From Rhodospirillales bacterium 24-66-33 (lineage in GTDB: Bacteria; Pseudomonadota; Alphaproteobacteria; Reyranellales; Reyranellaceae), in contig NCHQ01000014.1 of assembly GCA_002281855.1 (NCBI GenBank), positions 97,409 to 161,408 on the forward strand: DNA of 64,000 nucleotides. Reading direction: 5' to 3'. Of the stretch, positions 1 through 9,624 are shown piece by piece. Under the pieces are notes generated by a model, which was given only the letters and a program-made list of their open reading frames with translations, had not been told where the DNA came from and searched no databases. The translations under genes and the position numbers were made by a program. Position 1 is the stretch's first letter, and every line of letters begins with the position of its first letter.

Positions 1-1
1 G

Positions 2-3000
2 ATCTTGGCGGGCGCGAATACCTACAGCGGCGGGACCAAGGTCGAAGCCGGTACGCTTTCGATTTCATCGGATGACAATCTCGGCAACGCGAGCGGCGGC
101 CTGACGATCGATGGAGGCATGCTGCAGGCGACGGCCAACATGTCGAGCGGCCGTTCGATCGCGTTGGGCAGCAATGGCGGAACGCTCGGCGCCACGTCCG
201 GGGCGACATTGACCTTGACCGGCACGATTGACGGCGCCGTGGGGTTGACGGTCGCCGGGGCCGGTACCGTGGCGCTCGCAGGGACCTACAGCTATGCCGG
301 CGCGAGCACGGTCACTTCGGGTACCTTGGCGCTGATTGGCGCAGGCAATATCGGCCAGTCGAGCGGCGTGAACCTCGCCGGGACGGGCGCGGTCCTCGAC
401 ATCTCGGGCAGCAGCGGCAACCAAACGATCCAGGATCTGACCGGCGTCTCGGGCACGACGGTCAATCTGGGGGCGAACCGGCTGGTTGTGGGCTCGTCCG
501 GCGCCTCTACGTTTTCCGGCACGGTCGCTGGATTTGGTGGGCTCACGATGGCGGGTTCCGGCACGCTGACGCTGGCAGGCACCAACCTCTTCGAGGGCGG
601 CATGACGGTGACCGGCGGCACGCTCGCAGTCTCGTCCAACGGCAGTCTCGGCGGCATAGTCCACAGAGTGACGCTCGACGGCGGGACACTGCAGACCACG
701 GCCAGCTTTCTCAGCGATCGGCAGGTCGTTCTGGGCAGCGGGGGCGGGACCTTCAATCCCAATGCCGGAATGACGCTTGGTTGGTACGGCGCGATCAGCG
801 GGCTCGGCGGCTTGACGATGGCCGGACCTGGCTCCCTGACTCTGGCGGGCGCCAACACCTACAGTGGCGGCACGACGGTCAATGGCGGCATTCTGTCGAT
901 CTCCGCCGACAGCAATCTCGGCGACGTGGCCGGCGGGCTGACATTGAATGGCGGCGCATTGCAGTCGATGGCGACGCTGACGAGCAACCGCTCCATCATG
1001 TTGGGTGTAAATGGCGGGACCATCAAGGCCGACGCGGGCACGACGCTGACCTTGAGCGGTACGATCGGAGGTACGGTCGGATTTGGCCTGGGAATCGAGG
1101 GGGCCGGTACGGTCGCTCTTGGTGGGGCCAATACCTATGCCGGCTGGACCGGCATCGGGAATGACGGCCGCCTGGCCTTGGTCGGTAACGGTAGCATCTC
1201 GCAGTCGGCCGGTGTGCTGTTCCTGACACCCGGGACCTTCGACATCTCCGGCAGCAGCGGCAATCAGACGATCCAGAGCCTGCTGGGTGTTTCAGGCACG
1301 ACCGTCAACCTCGGCGCCAACTCGCTCACGTTGGGTACGGCCAGCCTGTCGAACTTCGCGGGCTCCATTCAAGGCAGTGGCGGCCTGATCAAGCAGGGGG
1401 CCGGCACTCTCATGCTGACCGGGCAGAACACCTACGGCGGCGGCACGACGATCAATGCCGGCACGGTGTCGATCGCGTCGGACGGGAACCTCGGCAACAC
1501 GAGCGGCGGCGTGACTATGAACGGCGGCGCGCTGCAGACGACGGCCAGCTTGGCAAGCGGACGCTCGATCACCCTTGGCAATGGCGGCGGCTCGTTCAAT
1601 CCCGATACCGGAACGAAGCTGACTCTAAGCGGTCCGATCGGCGGATCGGGTGGTCTCACCATGGCGGGCCCCGGAACGCTCGCCCTGACCGGCGCCAACA
1701 CCTACAGTGGAGGGACGTCGGCTTCGGCGGGCACGCTGCTCCTGGAGAACGGGAGCCTTGCGAGCGGAGTGGCGGTCGGAACTGGCGGTACCTTCGGCGG
1801 CAGCGGTACGGTCACCGGCAACGTCACGAACGCTGGCACCCTTGCGCTCAATACCAGTGGCCCGCTGAACGTCATCGGCACATACACCAACAACGCCGGT
1901 TCCACCTATCAGGTCCAGGTCGTTCCGGCGAAGAGCAGCCAGCTCCGGGTGACCGGCAGCGCCGTGCTGAACGGTGGCACGGTGGCGGTGATGGCCGGCA
2001 ACGGCAACTACACGCGCGGCCCGGCCTACAATATCCTCAACGCCTCCGCGGGCGTGACCGGAACGTTTGCCAGCGTCACGTCCAATCTTGCCTTCCTGAC
2101 GCCGTCGCTCAGCTACGACGCCAACAACGTCTATCTGACGCTGCTTCAGAGCAGCAATGCCTTCTCCAAGGGAGCGCGGACCGCCAATCACGGCGCCGTC
2201 GCCGCCGCGCTCGACAAGGCCAACACCAACGTCAGCGGCGATTTTGCCGCCGTGCTGGACGCGATCGTCCAGCTCGACACGCAGCAGGGGCCGGCGGCGC
2301 TGAACGTGATCAGCGGTCAGTCCTACGCGAACCTCGGCACGTTCAACACCCAGACGGCCAGCGCCTTCATGTCGGCCGTGAGTTCGCAGTTGAGCTCCCT
2401 TCATGGTGGCCAGGGGCGGGGTGGCACCTATGTCGCGCTGGCCGCTCTCTCCGGGGAGGCCTGCACCTTCGCCTGCGAGGTCCCGCCCGAGCCGTCGCGC
2501 TTCGGCGCCTGGCTGAGCGGCGTCGGCGGTCTGGGCTCGGTGCTGGGCGATGCCAATGCCGCGACGATGACCTACAATTTCGGGGGGACGGCAGTCGGTA
2601 TCGACTACCGCGTGCGGCCGGACCTTCTGGTGGGCGTGGCGGCGGGCTATGTCGGCGGCACACAGTGGGTGAACGGCTTTTCAGGGCAGGCCAGCACCGA
2701 TGCCTTCAGCGGCAGCCTCTACGCCTCTTACACACCGGGCAATCTCTATGTCGATGGTCTCGCGGGCTATGCCTATGCGAGCAACCGCATGACGCGGATG
2801 ATCGCGATCCCGGGACTGACTGCACGGACCGCCCAGGGAACAACCGGTGCGAACCAGGTGATGGGCCTCCTGGAGAGCGGGTGGCGCTTCGACCTGCCGC
2901 TGGCTCTGGCGGCCTCGGTGACGCCGTTCGCCCGCCTGCAGGGTTCGACGACGACGCAGAGTGGATTCACCGAGAGCGGCGCGAACTCGCTCAACCTCGT

Positions 3001-3328
3001 GGTCCAGCAGCAGACGGTGAACTCGCTTCGAAGCACGTTCGGCGTGGATCTTTCGGCCACGCTGCCGAAGGCGACGATCGGCGTGCGCCTGGGCTGGCAG
3101 CACGAATATGCCGACACCAGCCGGCCGATGACGGCGTCGTTCTCGGGCTCGCCCGGCACGCCCTTCACCGTGTTCGGCGCCACGCCGCAGCGGGATTCGG
3201 CGGTCGTGGGTCTCGGCGCCACCTTCCAGGTCGCTGACGCGACCGAGGTCAGCCTGCGCTACGATGGCGAACTCGGGGGTGGCACCAACAACAACGCCCT
3301 CACCCTCGGCCTCAGGATGAAATGGTGA
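2..3328 (+). CDS. Autotransporter adhesin (type Va secretion), 5' truncated by window edge
   Basis: The reading frame is open from the window edge, so signal peptide and passenger start lie upstream. The visible passenger is Gly/Thr/Ser-rich beta-helix sequence built from autotransporter-associated beta-strand repeats: an NTYSGGT-like motif recurs near bases 17, 282, 580, 850, 1127, 1423 and 1693, about 93 residues apart. From about base 2490 a C-terminal beta-barrel begins (SRFGAWLSG, alternating aromatic strands) and ends in a terminal Trp (LRMKW), as expected for an outer-membrane autotransporter domain of about 280 residues. It presumably exposes or releases the passenger at the cell surface; ligand unknown. 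The passenger has almost no Cys; a Cys pair (ACTFAC) precedes the barrel. The family is clear; an adhesin role is inferred. Confidence 0.9.
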   Translation: MLAGANTYSGGTKVEAGTLSISSDDNLGNASGGLTIDGGMLQATANMSSGRSIALGSNGGTLGATSGATLTLTGTIDGAVGLTVAGAGTVALAGTYSYAGASTVTSGTLALIGAGNIGQSSGVNLAGTGAVLDISGSSGNQTIQDLTGVSGTTVNLGANRLVVGSSGASTFSGTVAGFGGLTMAGSGTLTLAGTNLFEGGMTVTGGTLAVSSNGSLGGIVHRVTLDGGTLQTTASFLSDRQVVLGSGGGTFNPNAGMTLGWYGAISGLGGLTMAGPGSLTLAGANTYSGGTTVNGGILSISADSNLGDVAGGLTLNGGALQSMATLTSNRSIMLGVNGGTIKADAGTTLTLSGTIGGTVGFGLGIEGAGTVALGGANTYAGWTGIGNDGRLALVGNGSISQSAGVLFLTPGTFDISGSSGNQTIQSLLGVSGTTVNLGANSLTLGTASLSNFAGSIQGSGGLIKQGAGTLMLTGQNTYGGGTTINAGTVSIASDGNLGNTSGGVTMNGGALQTTASLASGRSITLGNGGGSFNPDTGTKLTLSGPIGGSGGLTMAGPGTLALTGANTYSGGTSASAGTLLLENGSLASGVAVGTGGTFGGSGTVTGNVTNAGTLALNTSGPLNVIGTYTNNAGSTYQVQVVPAKSSQLRVTGSAVLNGGTVAVMAGNGNYTRGPAYNILNASAGVTGTFASVTSNLAFLTPSLSYDANNVYLTLLQSSNAFSKGARTANHGAVAAALDKANTNVSGDFAAVLDAIVQLDTQQGPAALNVISGQSYANLGTFNTQTASAFMSAVSSQLSSLHGGQGRGGTYVALAALSGEACTFACEVPPEPSRFGAWLSGVGGLGSVLGDANAATMTYNFGGTAVGIDYRVRPDLLVGVAAGYVGGTQWVNGFSGQASTDAFSGSLYASYTPGNLYVDGLAGYAYASNRMTRMIAIPGLTARTAQGTTGANQVMGLLESGWRFDLPLALAASVTPFARLQGSTTTQSGFTESGANSLNLVVQQQTVNSLRSTFGVDLSATLPKATIGVRLGWQHEYADTSRPMTASFSGSPGTPFTVFGATPQRDSAVVGLGATFQVADATEVSLRYDGELGGGTNNNALTLGLRMKW

Positions 3329-3379
3329 GGGACTGAAACCACGGCAGGGCCGGGCGTTGCGTCCGGTGCCCAGCCCCCG

Positions 3380-5851
3380 CTACTGCCGAACGCGGGCGCC
3401 CATCGGATCGTAGAGAGGCCTCACGCTCGCCATGGCGGGTATCCGTTGACCTGCGACCTCGATTTCGTAGCGCGCGGCAAGAAGATCGGCGTCCGTCGCG
3501 CCCGCCTCTCGCGGAACGTACCCCAAGCCCACCGCGGCACCGAGATGGTGGCCGTAGCCGCCGGACGCCAGATAGCCCGCAACCTCGCCGTCCTTCACGA
3601 TCGGCTCGGCGTGATAGAGCAGGGGCTGCGGGTCGAGGAGCTGGAACTGCAGCAACCGCCGGCCGAGGCCCGCCTGCTTCCTGGCGTTCACGGCGGCGCG
3701 GCCGAGAAAGTCGCCGAACCGGCCGGCGCGTTTGTCGACCTTCACCGCGAACCCCAGCCCCGCTTCCAGCACATGGTCTTCGTCGCTGATATCGTGGCCG
3801 AAGTCGCGATAGGCCTTTTCGAGCCGCAGCGAATTCATGGCATGCACGCCGGCCAGGCGGAGTCCGTAGGCCTCCCCGGCGTCGACGAGGAGATCGAAGA
3901 TCTGCCGGGCGAATTCGGTCGGCATGTAGAGTTCCCAGCCCAGTTCGCCGACATAGGTGATGCGGTGGGCGCGCACCAGCGCCATGCCGAGTTCGATCGT
4001 GCGGGCCGTGCCGAAGGGAAAGGCGGCGTTCGACAGGTCGGCCGTCGTCAGCGACTGCAGGAAGTCGCGCGAGCGGGGGCCCATGACGGCCAGGCAAGCC
4101 TCGCCGCTCGTGACGTCGAGAGCCATGCAGTGAGCCTCCGCCGGGATGTGGCGCGTGAGCCAGGCGAGGTCGCGCGTGACCGCCGCAGCCGCCGTGATCA
4201 CGAGGAACGAGTGTTCGTCCAGGCGCGTGACGGTGAGGTCGGCTTCGATGCCGCCGCGTTCGTTCAGCCACTGCGTATAGACGATGCGGCCGGGCTCGAC
4301 GGCGACGTCATTGGCCGAGACGCGCTGCAGAACGGCCTCGGCGTCACGACCCTCGACGCGGAATTTTCCGAAGGCGCTCATGTCCAGCATGCCGAGGCCG
4401 GTGCGGACGGCGCGATGTTCCTCGGCCGAAAATTCGAACCAGTTCTGCCGTTGCCACGAGTAGCGATAGGCCGGCGGCACGGCGGCCTCGCGCCGGTCGG
4501 CCGGCTGGAACCAGTGAGCGCGCTCCCAGCCCGCGGTCTCGCCGAAGCAGGCGCCGCGTTCCTTGAGGCGCTCGTAGAAAGGCGTGTGGCGCACGCCGCG
4601 CGCCGAGGTGAACTGCCGGTACGGGAAGTGGTCGGCGTAGAGCAGCCCCAGCGTCTCCGTCACCCGGGCCTCGATGAAGGACTTGGTCGACTGGTAGGGA
4701 AAAGTCCGCCGCACGTCGACGTCCCACAGGTCGAAGGGCGGGGCGCCGTCGGCGATCCATTCGGCCAGCGCCTTGCCGGCGCCACCGGCCGACTGGATGC
4801 CGACCGAGTTGAAACCGCAGGCGACGAAGAAATTCCTGAGCTCCGGGGCTTCGCCCAGCAGGTAGCGGTCGTCGTGGGTGAAGCTCTCGGGTCCGTTGAA
4901 GAAGGTATGGATCCCGGTCTTCTCCAGGATGGGCATGCGCCGGGTCGCCATCTCGAGGATGGGAGCGAAGTGGTCGAAGTCTTCCGGCAGCTGGTCGAAG
5001 CAGAAATCTTCGGGAATACCGTCCGTTGCCCAGGGCTTGGCGACCGACTCGAACGCGCCCAGCAGGATCTTGCCGGCATCCTCCTTGTAGTAGGCGCACT
5101 CGTCGGGAACGCGGAGCACCGGCAGGGTGCGCGACAGGCCGGGGACCTGCTCCGTGACGATGTAGAAATGCTCGCAGGCCTGCAGCGGCAGGCCGACGCC
5201 CGCCATCTTGCCCACGGTGCGGCCCCACATACCGGCGCAGTTGACGACGAACTCGGCTGAGATCGCGCCCTTGTCGGTGGAGACACCGGTCACCCGGCCG
5301 CGATCCTTCGCGATCCCGGTAACTCGCGTATGCTCGAAGATCCGGGCGCCGAGCTGGCGTGCGCCCTTGGCCAGCGCCAGCGCGATATTGGTCGGATCGC
5401 CCTGGCCATCCTTCGGCAACGCCACCGCACCGACCACGCCCTCGATGTCGAGCAGGGGATGCAGCGCCGCGGCCTCGGCGGGCGAAATCGTCTCGATCTC
5501 CACGCCGAAGGACCGCGCCATGGACGCGCCGCGCTTCAGCTCTTCCAGGCGCTCCCCGGTGAGCGCGACGGTCAGCGAGCCGTTGCGCTTGAAGCCGGTC
5601 GCCAGCCCGGTCTCGTCTTCGAGCCGGCCGTACAGTTCCTGGCTGTATTTGGCGAGCCGGGTCATGTTGGCGGTCGCGCGAAGCTGCGCGATCAGTCCCG
5701 CCGCATGCCAGGTCGTGCCCGAGGTGAGCTGCTTGCGCTCCAGCAGCACGATGTCGGTCCAGCCGAGCCTGGCGAGATGATAGGCGACTGAACAGCCGAT
5801 GACGCCACCACCGATGATGACGACGCGGGCATGGCTTGGCAGTGGGTTCAC
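3380..5851 (-). CDS. FAD-dependent demethylating dehydrogenase with GcvT domain (dimethylglycine/sarcosine dehydrogenase-like)
   Basis: 823 residues. The N-terminal half is a DAO-type FAD oxidoreductase with dinucleotide-binding GGGVIGCSVAYHLARLG (residues 14-30) and the TSGTTWHAAGL motif, whose His49 matches the covalent-flavin His of dimethylglycine dehydrogenases. The C-terminal half, from about residue 430, is an aminomethyltransferase (GcvT) fold that in this family passes the released one-carbon unit to tetrahydrofolate. Expected reaction: oxidative N-demethylation of dimethylglycine, sarcosine or a similar N-methyl amine in the cytoplasm. The start is a GTG overlapping the CobW stop (GTGA), so it is the third gene of a translationally coupled operon. 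The exact substrate cannot be read from sequence. Confidence 0.88.
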   Translation of the reverse strand: MNPLPSHARVVIIGGGVIGCSVAYHLARLGWTDIVLLERKQLTSGTTWHAAGLIAQLRATANMTRLAKYSQELYGRLEDETGLATGFKRNGSLTVALTGERLEELKRGASMARSFGVEIETISPAEAAALHPLLDIEGVVGAVALPKDGQGDPTNIALALAKGARQLGARIFEHTRVTGIAKDRGRVTGVSTDKGAISAEFVVNCAGMWGRTVGKMAGVGLPLQACEHFYIVTEQVPGLSRTLPVLRVPDECAYYKEDAGKILLGAFESVAKPWATDGIPEDFCFDQLPEDFDHFAPILEMATRRMPILEKTGIHTFFNGPESFTHDDRYLLGEAPELRNFFVACGFNSVGIQSAGGAGKALAEWIADGAPPFDLWDVDVRRTFPYQSTKSFIEARVTETLGLLYADHFPYRQFTSARGVRHTPFYERLKERGACFGETAGWERAHWFQPADRREAAVPPAYRYSWQRQNWFEFSAEEHRAVRTGLGMLDMSAFGKFRVEGRDAEAVLQRVSANDVAVEPGRIVYTQWLNERGGIEADLTVTRLDEHSFLVITAAAAVTRDLAWLTRHIPAEAHCMALDVTSGEACLAVMGPRSRDFLQSLTTADLSNAAFPFGTARTIELGMALVRAHRITYVGELGWELYMPTEFARQIFDLLVDAGEAYGLRLAGVHAMNSLRLEKAYRDFGHDISDEDHVLEAGLGFAVKVDKRAGRFGDFLGRAAVNARKQAGLGRRLLQFQLLDPQPLLYHAEPIVKDGEVAGYLASGGYGHHLGAAVGLGYVPREAGATDADLLAARYEIEVAGQRIPAMASVRPLYDPMGARVRQ

Positions 5852-6789
5852 GAGTCAGTCCTGCTGTGGAGAAGGCAGGCGCCGAAGGCGCCGTCGAGTT
5901 GGGATGCGTCGAGGGTGCCCGCGCGTCCGATCACGACGATCTCGGCGCCCGTCGTGTCCGGCGAACCGTCGAGCGGATCGATGCTGACGTCCGCGCCGGC
6001 ACGGTGCAGCGCGACCCGGCCGCCGGTCCCCGTGGCGACGATGCCTTTCACGCGCACGATGCCGTCGGGCAGGCCGGCGACGACGGTGCGCAGGGCCTCG
6101 ATGTCGAGCGGTGCGTCGCTGCTCCAGTAATGGCTCTCGAAGAGGGCGGAGGCGGCGTCGGACCCGGCCGACGTGCAGGCTGGCAGGCGCCCGCGCCGAG
6201 GCGTGCTCTGGGAGAACAGATCCCCGGCGTCCACGCGCCCTTGCAGCACTTCGATCATGCGCGCGCCCGGCGCCTGTGCCGTGGCGAAGGCGCGGGCCTC
6301 CGTCAGGCCCGCCGGATCGGCGAGGTCGATCTTGCTCAGGATGAGGATGTCGGCCGCGGCGAGCTGGCGGCGCACCAGGCTGCCCACGAACTTGTCGCGG
6401 GCGCGGGCACGCACCGTGGCGGCATCCACCACCACCACCGTGGCGCCGTGGGACAGGCCGGGCGAGCCCGCCAGGGCCGCGATGCGGGCCGGATCGGCGA
6501 CGCCGCTGGCCTCGATCACGATCTGCTCGTAGCGATCGGCGCGGCCCGCGAAACGATCCAGCGCCATCGCGAGGTCGCCGGCGACCGAGCAGCAGGCGCA
6601 GCCGTTCGCCAGGGTGACGACATCGTCGTCGCGCGAGACGATCAGCTTTTCGTCGATCGAAATCGCGCCGAAATCGTTGACCAGCACGCCGATCCGCAGC
6701 CCGTGGTCGCCGGCCAGCAGGCCGTTGACCAACGTCGTCTTGCCGGCGCCGAGATAGCCGCCGATCGTGGTGACGGGAACCGATGTCAT
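5848..6789 (-). CDS. CobW/P47K family metal-chaperone GTPase
   Basis: 313 residues. Walker A is GGYLGAGKTTL near residue 10; the family metal-binding CxCC motif is present as GCACC near residue 63, and the G4-like motif is SKID. CobW/COG0523 proteins are GTP-driven metal (often Zn or Co) insertases; the C-terminal domain here is short. The chosen ATG overlaps the upstream amidohydrolase stop (ATGA); extending further upstream would run inside that gene. Position between a metal-dependent amidohydrolase and a flavoenzyme suggests it metallates the amidohydrolase (inference). Confidence 0.87.
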   Translation of the reverse strand: MTSVPVTTIGGYLGAGKTTLVNGLLAGDHGLRIGVLVNDFGAISIDEKLIVSRDDDVVTLANGCACCSVAGDLAMALDRFAGRADRYEQIVIEASGVADPARIAALAGSPGLSHGATVVVVDAATVRARARDKFVGSLVRRQLAAADILILSKIDLADPAGLTEARAFATAQAPGARMIEVLQGRVDAGDLFSQSTPRRGRLPACTSAGSDAASALFESHYWSSDAPLDIEALRTVVAGLPDGIVRVKGIVATGTGGRVALHRAGADVSIDPLDGSPDTTGAEIVVIGRAGTLDASQLDGAFGACLLHSRTDS

Positions 6790-8423
6790 CTCTTGCCCAG
6801 AGGATAGGGCTGTCCTTCGAACACCGTGCCCCAGATGGGAATGTCGCGCAGTTCCAATGGTGCCACTTCGCAGGGATCGGCCTCGAGCACGGTGAAGTCG
6901 GCCTTCTTGCCGCTGCAGATGCTGCCGATCTCGTGTTCGAGGCCCATCACATAGGCGGCGTTGATCGTGATCGCCCGCAGCGCCTCGTCCAGCGAGACCC
7001 TTTCCCGCGGGCACAGCACGTCGCCGGCGGCATTCACACGGTTGAGCGCGATCCAGGCATTCTGCAGCGGCCGGGCGGGCGCCATGGTGAAATCGGAGTG
7101 GAGCGCGAAGGGCACGCGGTTGCGCGAGAGCGAGCCCAGCCGGACCATCTGGCTAGCCCGTTCATGACCCACGCCGCGGCGCGCGTAGACGTCGCTCAGC
7201 TCGTACACATAGTAGGGATTGGCCGAGACGAGGGCGCCGAGATCGGCGATGCGCCGCGCCTGGGCGGATGTCGAAATGCCGAAATGCTCGATCGTGAAGC
7301 GGTGGTTGATGCGGGGCCGTTCCCACTGCAGCTTCTCCAGCACGTCGAGCGCCAGCTCGACGCCGAGATCGCCTGTGCAATGGACATGGATGACGTAGCC
7401 GTCGTTCCACAGCGCGCGGGCCGCTTTTTCGAAGGCCTCCGGCGCCATCAGCCATTCGCCGTCATGCCCGTCGATATAGCCGGGGCCGCCCAGCTGCATG
7501 AGCTGCGAGAAGAAGGCGCCGTCGGTGAACAGCTTGACGTGCTTGCCGAAGCGCAGCCGGCGCCTGTTGCGCTCGGGGAGCGCGGCAAGCTGCTCCAGTC
7601 GCAGGCCCGTGCCCGCGAAGGCCACGTGCGGCACGAATTCGACCCGGAACGGCGTGTCGTCGTTGTCGAAGGCCGCAACCGAGCCGGCCCACTCGGCCTC
7701 GTGATCGAAGATGCCGAACGCCATGTCGCCGACCGTCGTATGGCCGCCGAGATGAATGACCTCGGCGGTGCGCTTCATCGCCGGGCCCCGGCGCTGTGGC
7801 GACAGGAGGTAGCCGGAGAGCTTCGCGCGTACGAAGCGGTTGCCGGCCTCATAGAAATGCCCTCTGTCGATGTCGACTTGGTGGGCGCCCCGCAGCTTCT
7901 CACGGTCGAGTTCGAAATAGTCGAGGGCGGCTTTGTTCACGATCGTCTCGTGAAACGACCGGTGGACGAGGATCAGGGGACGCGTCCTCGAGATGGCGTC
8001 GAGGTCCTGGAGCCAGATCTCGCCGTGCCAGTCGCGATGGTAGCCCCAGGTGAAGAGCGGTTCCTTGGGATCGGGGTTGGCCTCGTGCAGCTCCTTCAGG
8101 CGCGCGAGGAAGGCGTCGCGCGTCCGCACCGGTGCGACCGTGCGGTCGGGCAGCTGCCACTCCATGGCGGTGATGAATTCGCACTGCAGCAGATATGCGG
8201 CCATCGAGGGATGGAGGTGCGGATCGATGAAGCCCGGCATCAGCACGTGCTTCTCGAAGGTCCGGTCGATCGTGTGCGGATGGGCCTCCAGCCACGGCCG
8301 CAGGGTCTCCAACGTGCCGACCTCCACGATCGAGCCCTCACGGACGGCGACGGCCGTTGCTTCGGGCAGCGATGGCTCCATGGTCCGAATCTTGCGGGCG
8401 ACAAAGACGGTAATTCTCGACAT
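6786..8423 (-). CDS. Amidohydrolase family 3 (COG1574-like) metal-dependent hydrolase
   Basis: 545 residues starting at MSRITVFVARKI. The N-terminal beta-sandwich is followed by the TIM-barrel signature PGFIDPHLHPS, later HVHCTGD and TIEHFG motifs, and the C-terminal SGKKADFTVLEADP strand typical of Amidohydro_3/YtcJ-like enzymes, which hydrolyse C-N bonds in amides or related compounds using divalent metal. It is the first gene of an operon with a CobW GTPase and a DMGDH-like enzyme. The divergent GlxA-type regulator starts about 95 bases away, so it is the likely local regulator. A longer frame to 8576 exists but would overlap that regulator; the 8423 ATG is preferred. Confidence 0.87.
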   Translation of the reverse strand: MSRITVFVARKIRTMEPSLPEATAVAVREGSIVEVGTLETLRPWLEAHPHTIDRTFEKHVLMPGFIDPHLHPSMAAYLLQCEFITAMEWQLPDRTVAPVRTRDAFLARLKELHEANPDPKEPLFTWGYHRDWHGEIWLQDLDAISRTRPLILVHRSFHETIVNKAALDYFELDREKLRGAHQVDIDRGHFYEAGNRFVRAKLSGYLLSPQRRGPAMKRTAEVIHLGGHTTVGDMAFGIFDHEAEWAGSVAAFDNDDTPFRVEFVPHVAFAGTGLRLEQLAALPERNRRRLRFGKHVKLFTDGAFFSQLMQLGGPGYIDGHDGEWLMAPEAFEKAARALWNDGYVIHVHCTGDLGVELALDVLEKLQWERPRINHRFTIEHFGISTSAQARRIADLGALVSANPYYVYELSDVYARRGVGHERASQMVRLGSLSRNRVPFALHSDFTMAPARPLQNAWIALNRVNAAGDVLCPRERVSLDEALRAITINAAYVMGLEHEIGSICSGKKADFTVLEADPCEVAPLELRDIPIWGTVFEGQPYPLGKR

Positions 8424-8515
8424 GCGCTGCACCCCCGACGGCCGGCCGGCAGGCCTCCCGCACAAATAGTCTAGGGCAGCGTCGATGCCGCTATGTATAC
8501 TTTTGAGCCAGATGC

Positions 8516-9523
8516 GTGTCTGATTCGGCCGGAGCCTTCTCGATGCACTCCCTCTCTGCCAGGCGTGCCGCCACATCCGCCGCCGATCTGCTGCCGAGCC
8601 CGATCGCGGTTCTGCTGATCCCGCAGTTCACCTCGATCGCGCTGTCGTCGATCATCGAGCCGCTGCGCATCGCCAACCGTTACATCTCGCGGCCGTATCG
8701 CTGGGTGCTGGTGTCGGCCGACGGCGAGCCGGTGCCCGATCGCAACGGAGTCAAGGTGGCGGTCGATAGCTCGCTGCGGGAAGTCGGCAGTGTTGGCACC
8801 CTGCTGGTGGTGGCCGATGCCCAGCCGACGCGGCGCCTGGAGCGGGCGATCCTGCCGACCTTGCGGCGGCTGGCCCGCGCCGGCGCCACGGTCGGAGGTG
8901 TCGATACCGGTCCATTGGTTCTGGCGCGCGGTGGCCTTCTCGACGGTCTCTCCGCTACTGCCCATTGGGAAGTCCTGCCGACATTTCGCGAGCAGTTCCC
9001 GCGGGTGACCGTCACCGAGCGCCTGTTCGAGGTTGCCAGCAGGCGCTGCACTTGCGCGGGCGGCTCGGCGGCGCTCGATCTCGTTCTCAAGGACATCGAA
9101 CTGCGGTTCGGCAGCCAGCTCGCCTTGAGAGTGTCGGAGCATTGTATGCACGGGCTGCCGCGCCCGGCCGGGGCGGCGCAACGGGATCTGCCCGGTGGGG
9201 GCGGGGCGCGGCATGGGCGCAAGCTGGCGCGCGCCATGCAGATGCTGGAGGACGATGGCACCCGGCTCACGCGCATGGACACGGTCGCCCAGGCGATCGG
9301 CGTCTCCCGGCGCCAGCTCCAGCGCATCTTCACGGACAAGCTCGCGACCAGCCCGGCGCGTTTCCGCCGCAAGGTCCGACTGGACCGGGCGCACCAGATG
9401 CTGGCCAACGCCGAGGCGTCGGTGACCGAAGTCGCGATGGCGACCGGCTTCAAGTCGCGGTCCTACTTCTGGCGCTGCTATCGAAAGGAATTCGGACGGC
9501 CCCCCAGCAGCGACAAACGCTGA
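8516..9523 (+). CDS. GlxA family transcriptional regulator (DJ-1/PfpI-like domain plus AraC HTH)
   Basis: 335 residues from GTG 8516; an ATG at 8543 is an equally possible start. Residues about 25-190 form the class-I glutamine amidotransferase-like sensor domain of GlxA/GbdR/CdhR regulators, including CAGGSAALDLVL. The C-terminus carries two AraC helix-turn-helix units (MDTVAQAIGVSRRQLQRIF and EVAMATGFKSRSYFWRCYRKEFG). Relatives such as GbdR and CdhR activate betaine, dimethylglycine or carnitine catabolism, which fits the divergent operon with a DMGDH-like enzyme and the downstream importer operon. It probably controls both sides. Confidence 0.88.
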   Translation: MSDSAGAFSMHSLSARRAATSAADLLPSPIAVLLIPQFTSIALSSIIEPLRIANRYISRPYRWVLVSADGEPVPDRNGVKVAVDSSLREVGSVGTLLVVADAQPTRRLERAILPTLRRLARAGATVGGVDTGPLVLARGGLLDGLSATAHWEVLPTFREQFPRVTVTERLFEVASRRCTCAGGSAALDLVLKDIELRFGSQLALRVSEHCMHGLPRPAGAAQRDLPGGGGARHGRKLARAMQMLEDDGTRLTRMDTVAQAIGVSRRQLQRIFTDKLATSPARFRRKVRLDRAHQMLANAEASVTEVAMATGFKSRSYFWRCYRKEFGRPPSSDKR

Positions 9524-9545
9524 AGCGTTTTTGGCGCAAAAGGAG

Positions 9546-9581
9546 ACGTCCCCTGCCGAAACGTTCACGTTTGCGGGACGT
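9546..9581. promoter_or_regulatory. Nested inverted repeat upstream of importer operon
   Basis: Outer arms ACGTCCC (9546-9552) and GGGACGT (9575-9581) enclose inner arms AAACGT (9559-9564) and ACGTTT (9567-9572) separated by TC. It lies between the regulator stop and the substrate-binding-protein start. No U-run follows, so an operator or 5' UTR hairpin is likelier than a terminator. It could be the GlxA-regulator site, but this is unproven. Confidence 0.4.
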
Positions 9582-9624
9582 GTGAAGCTATCGTTTCAGC
9601 CTGGCACCGGTTGGGGGACAAACC

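Noticed and set aside
3446..5260. 604-codon plus-strand ORF opposite the DMGDH-like gene
   Set aside because: Antisense shadow caused by high GC; no family features, while the minus-strand gene has clear motifs.
6783..8474. 563-codon plus-strand ORF opposite the amidohydrolase
   Set aside because: Mirror frame of a well-supported gene.
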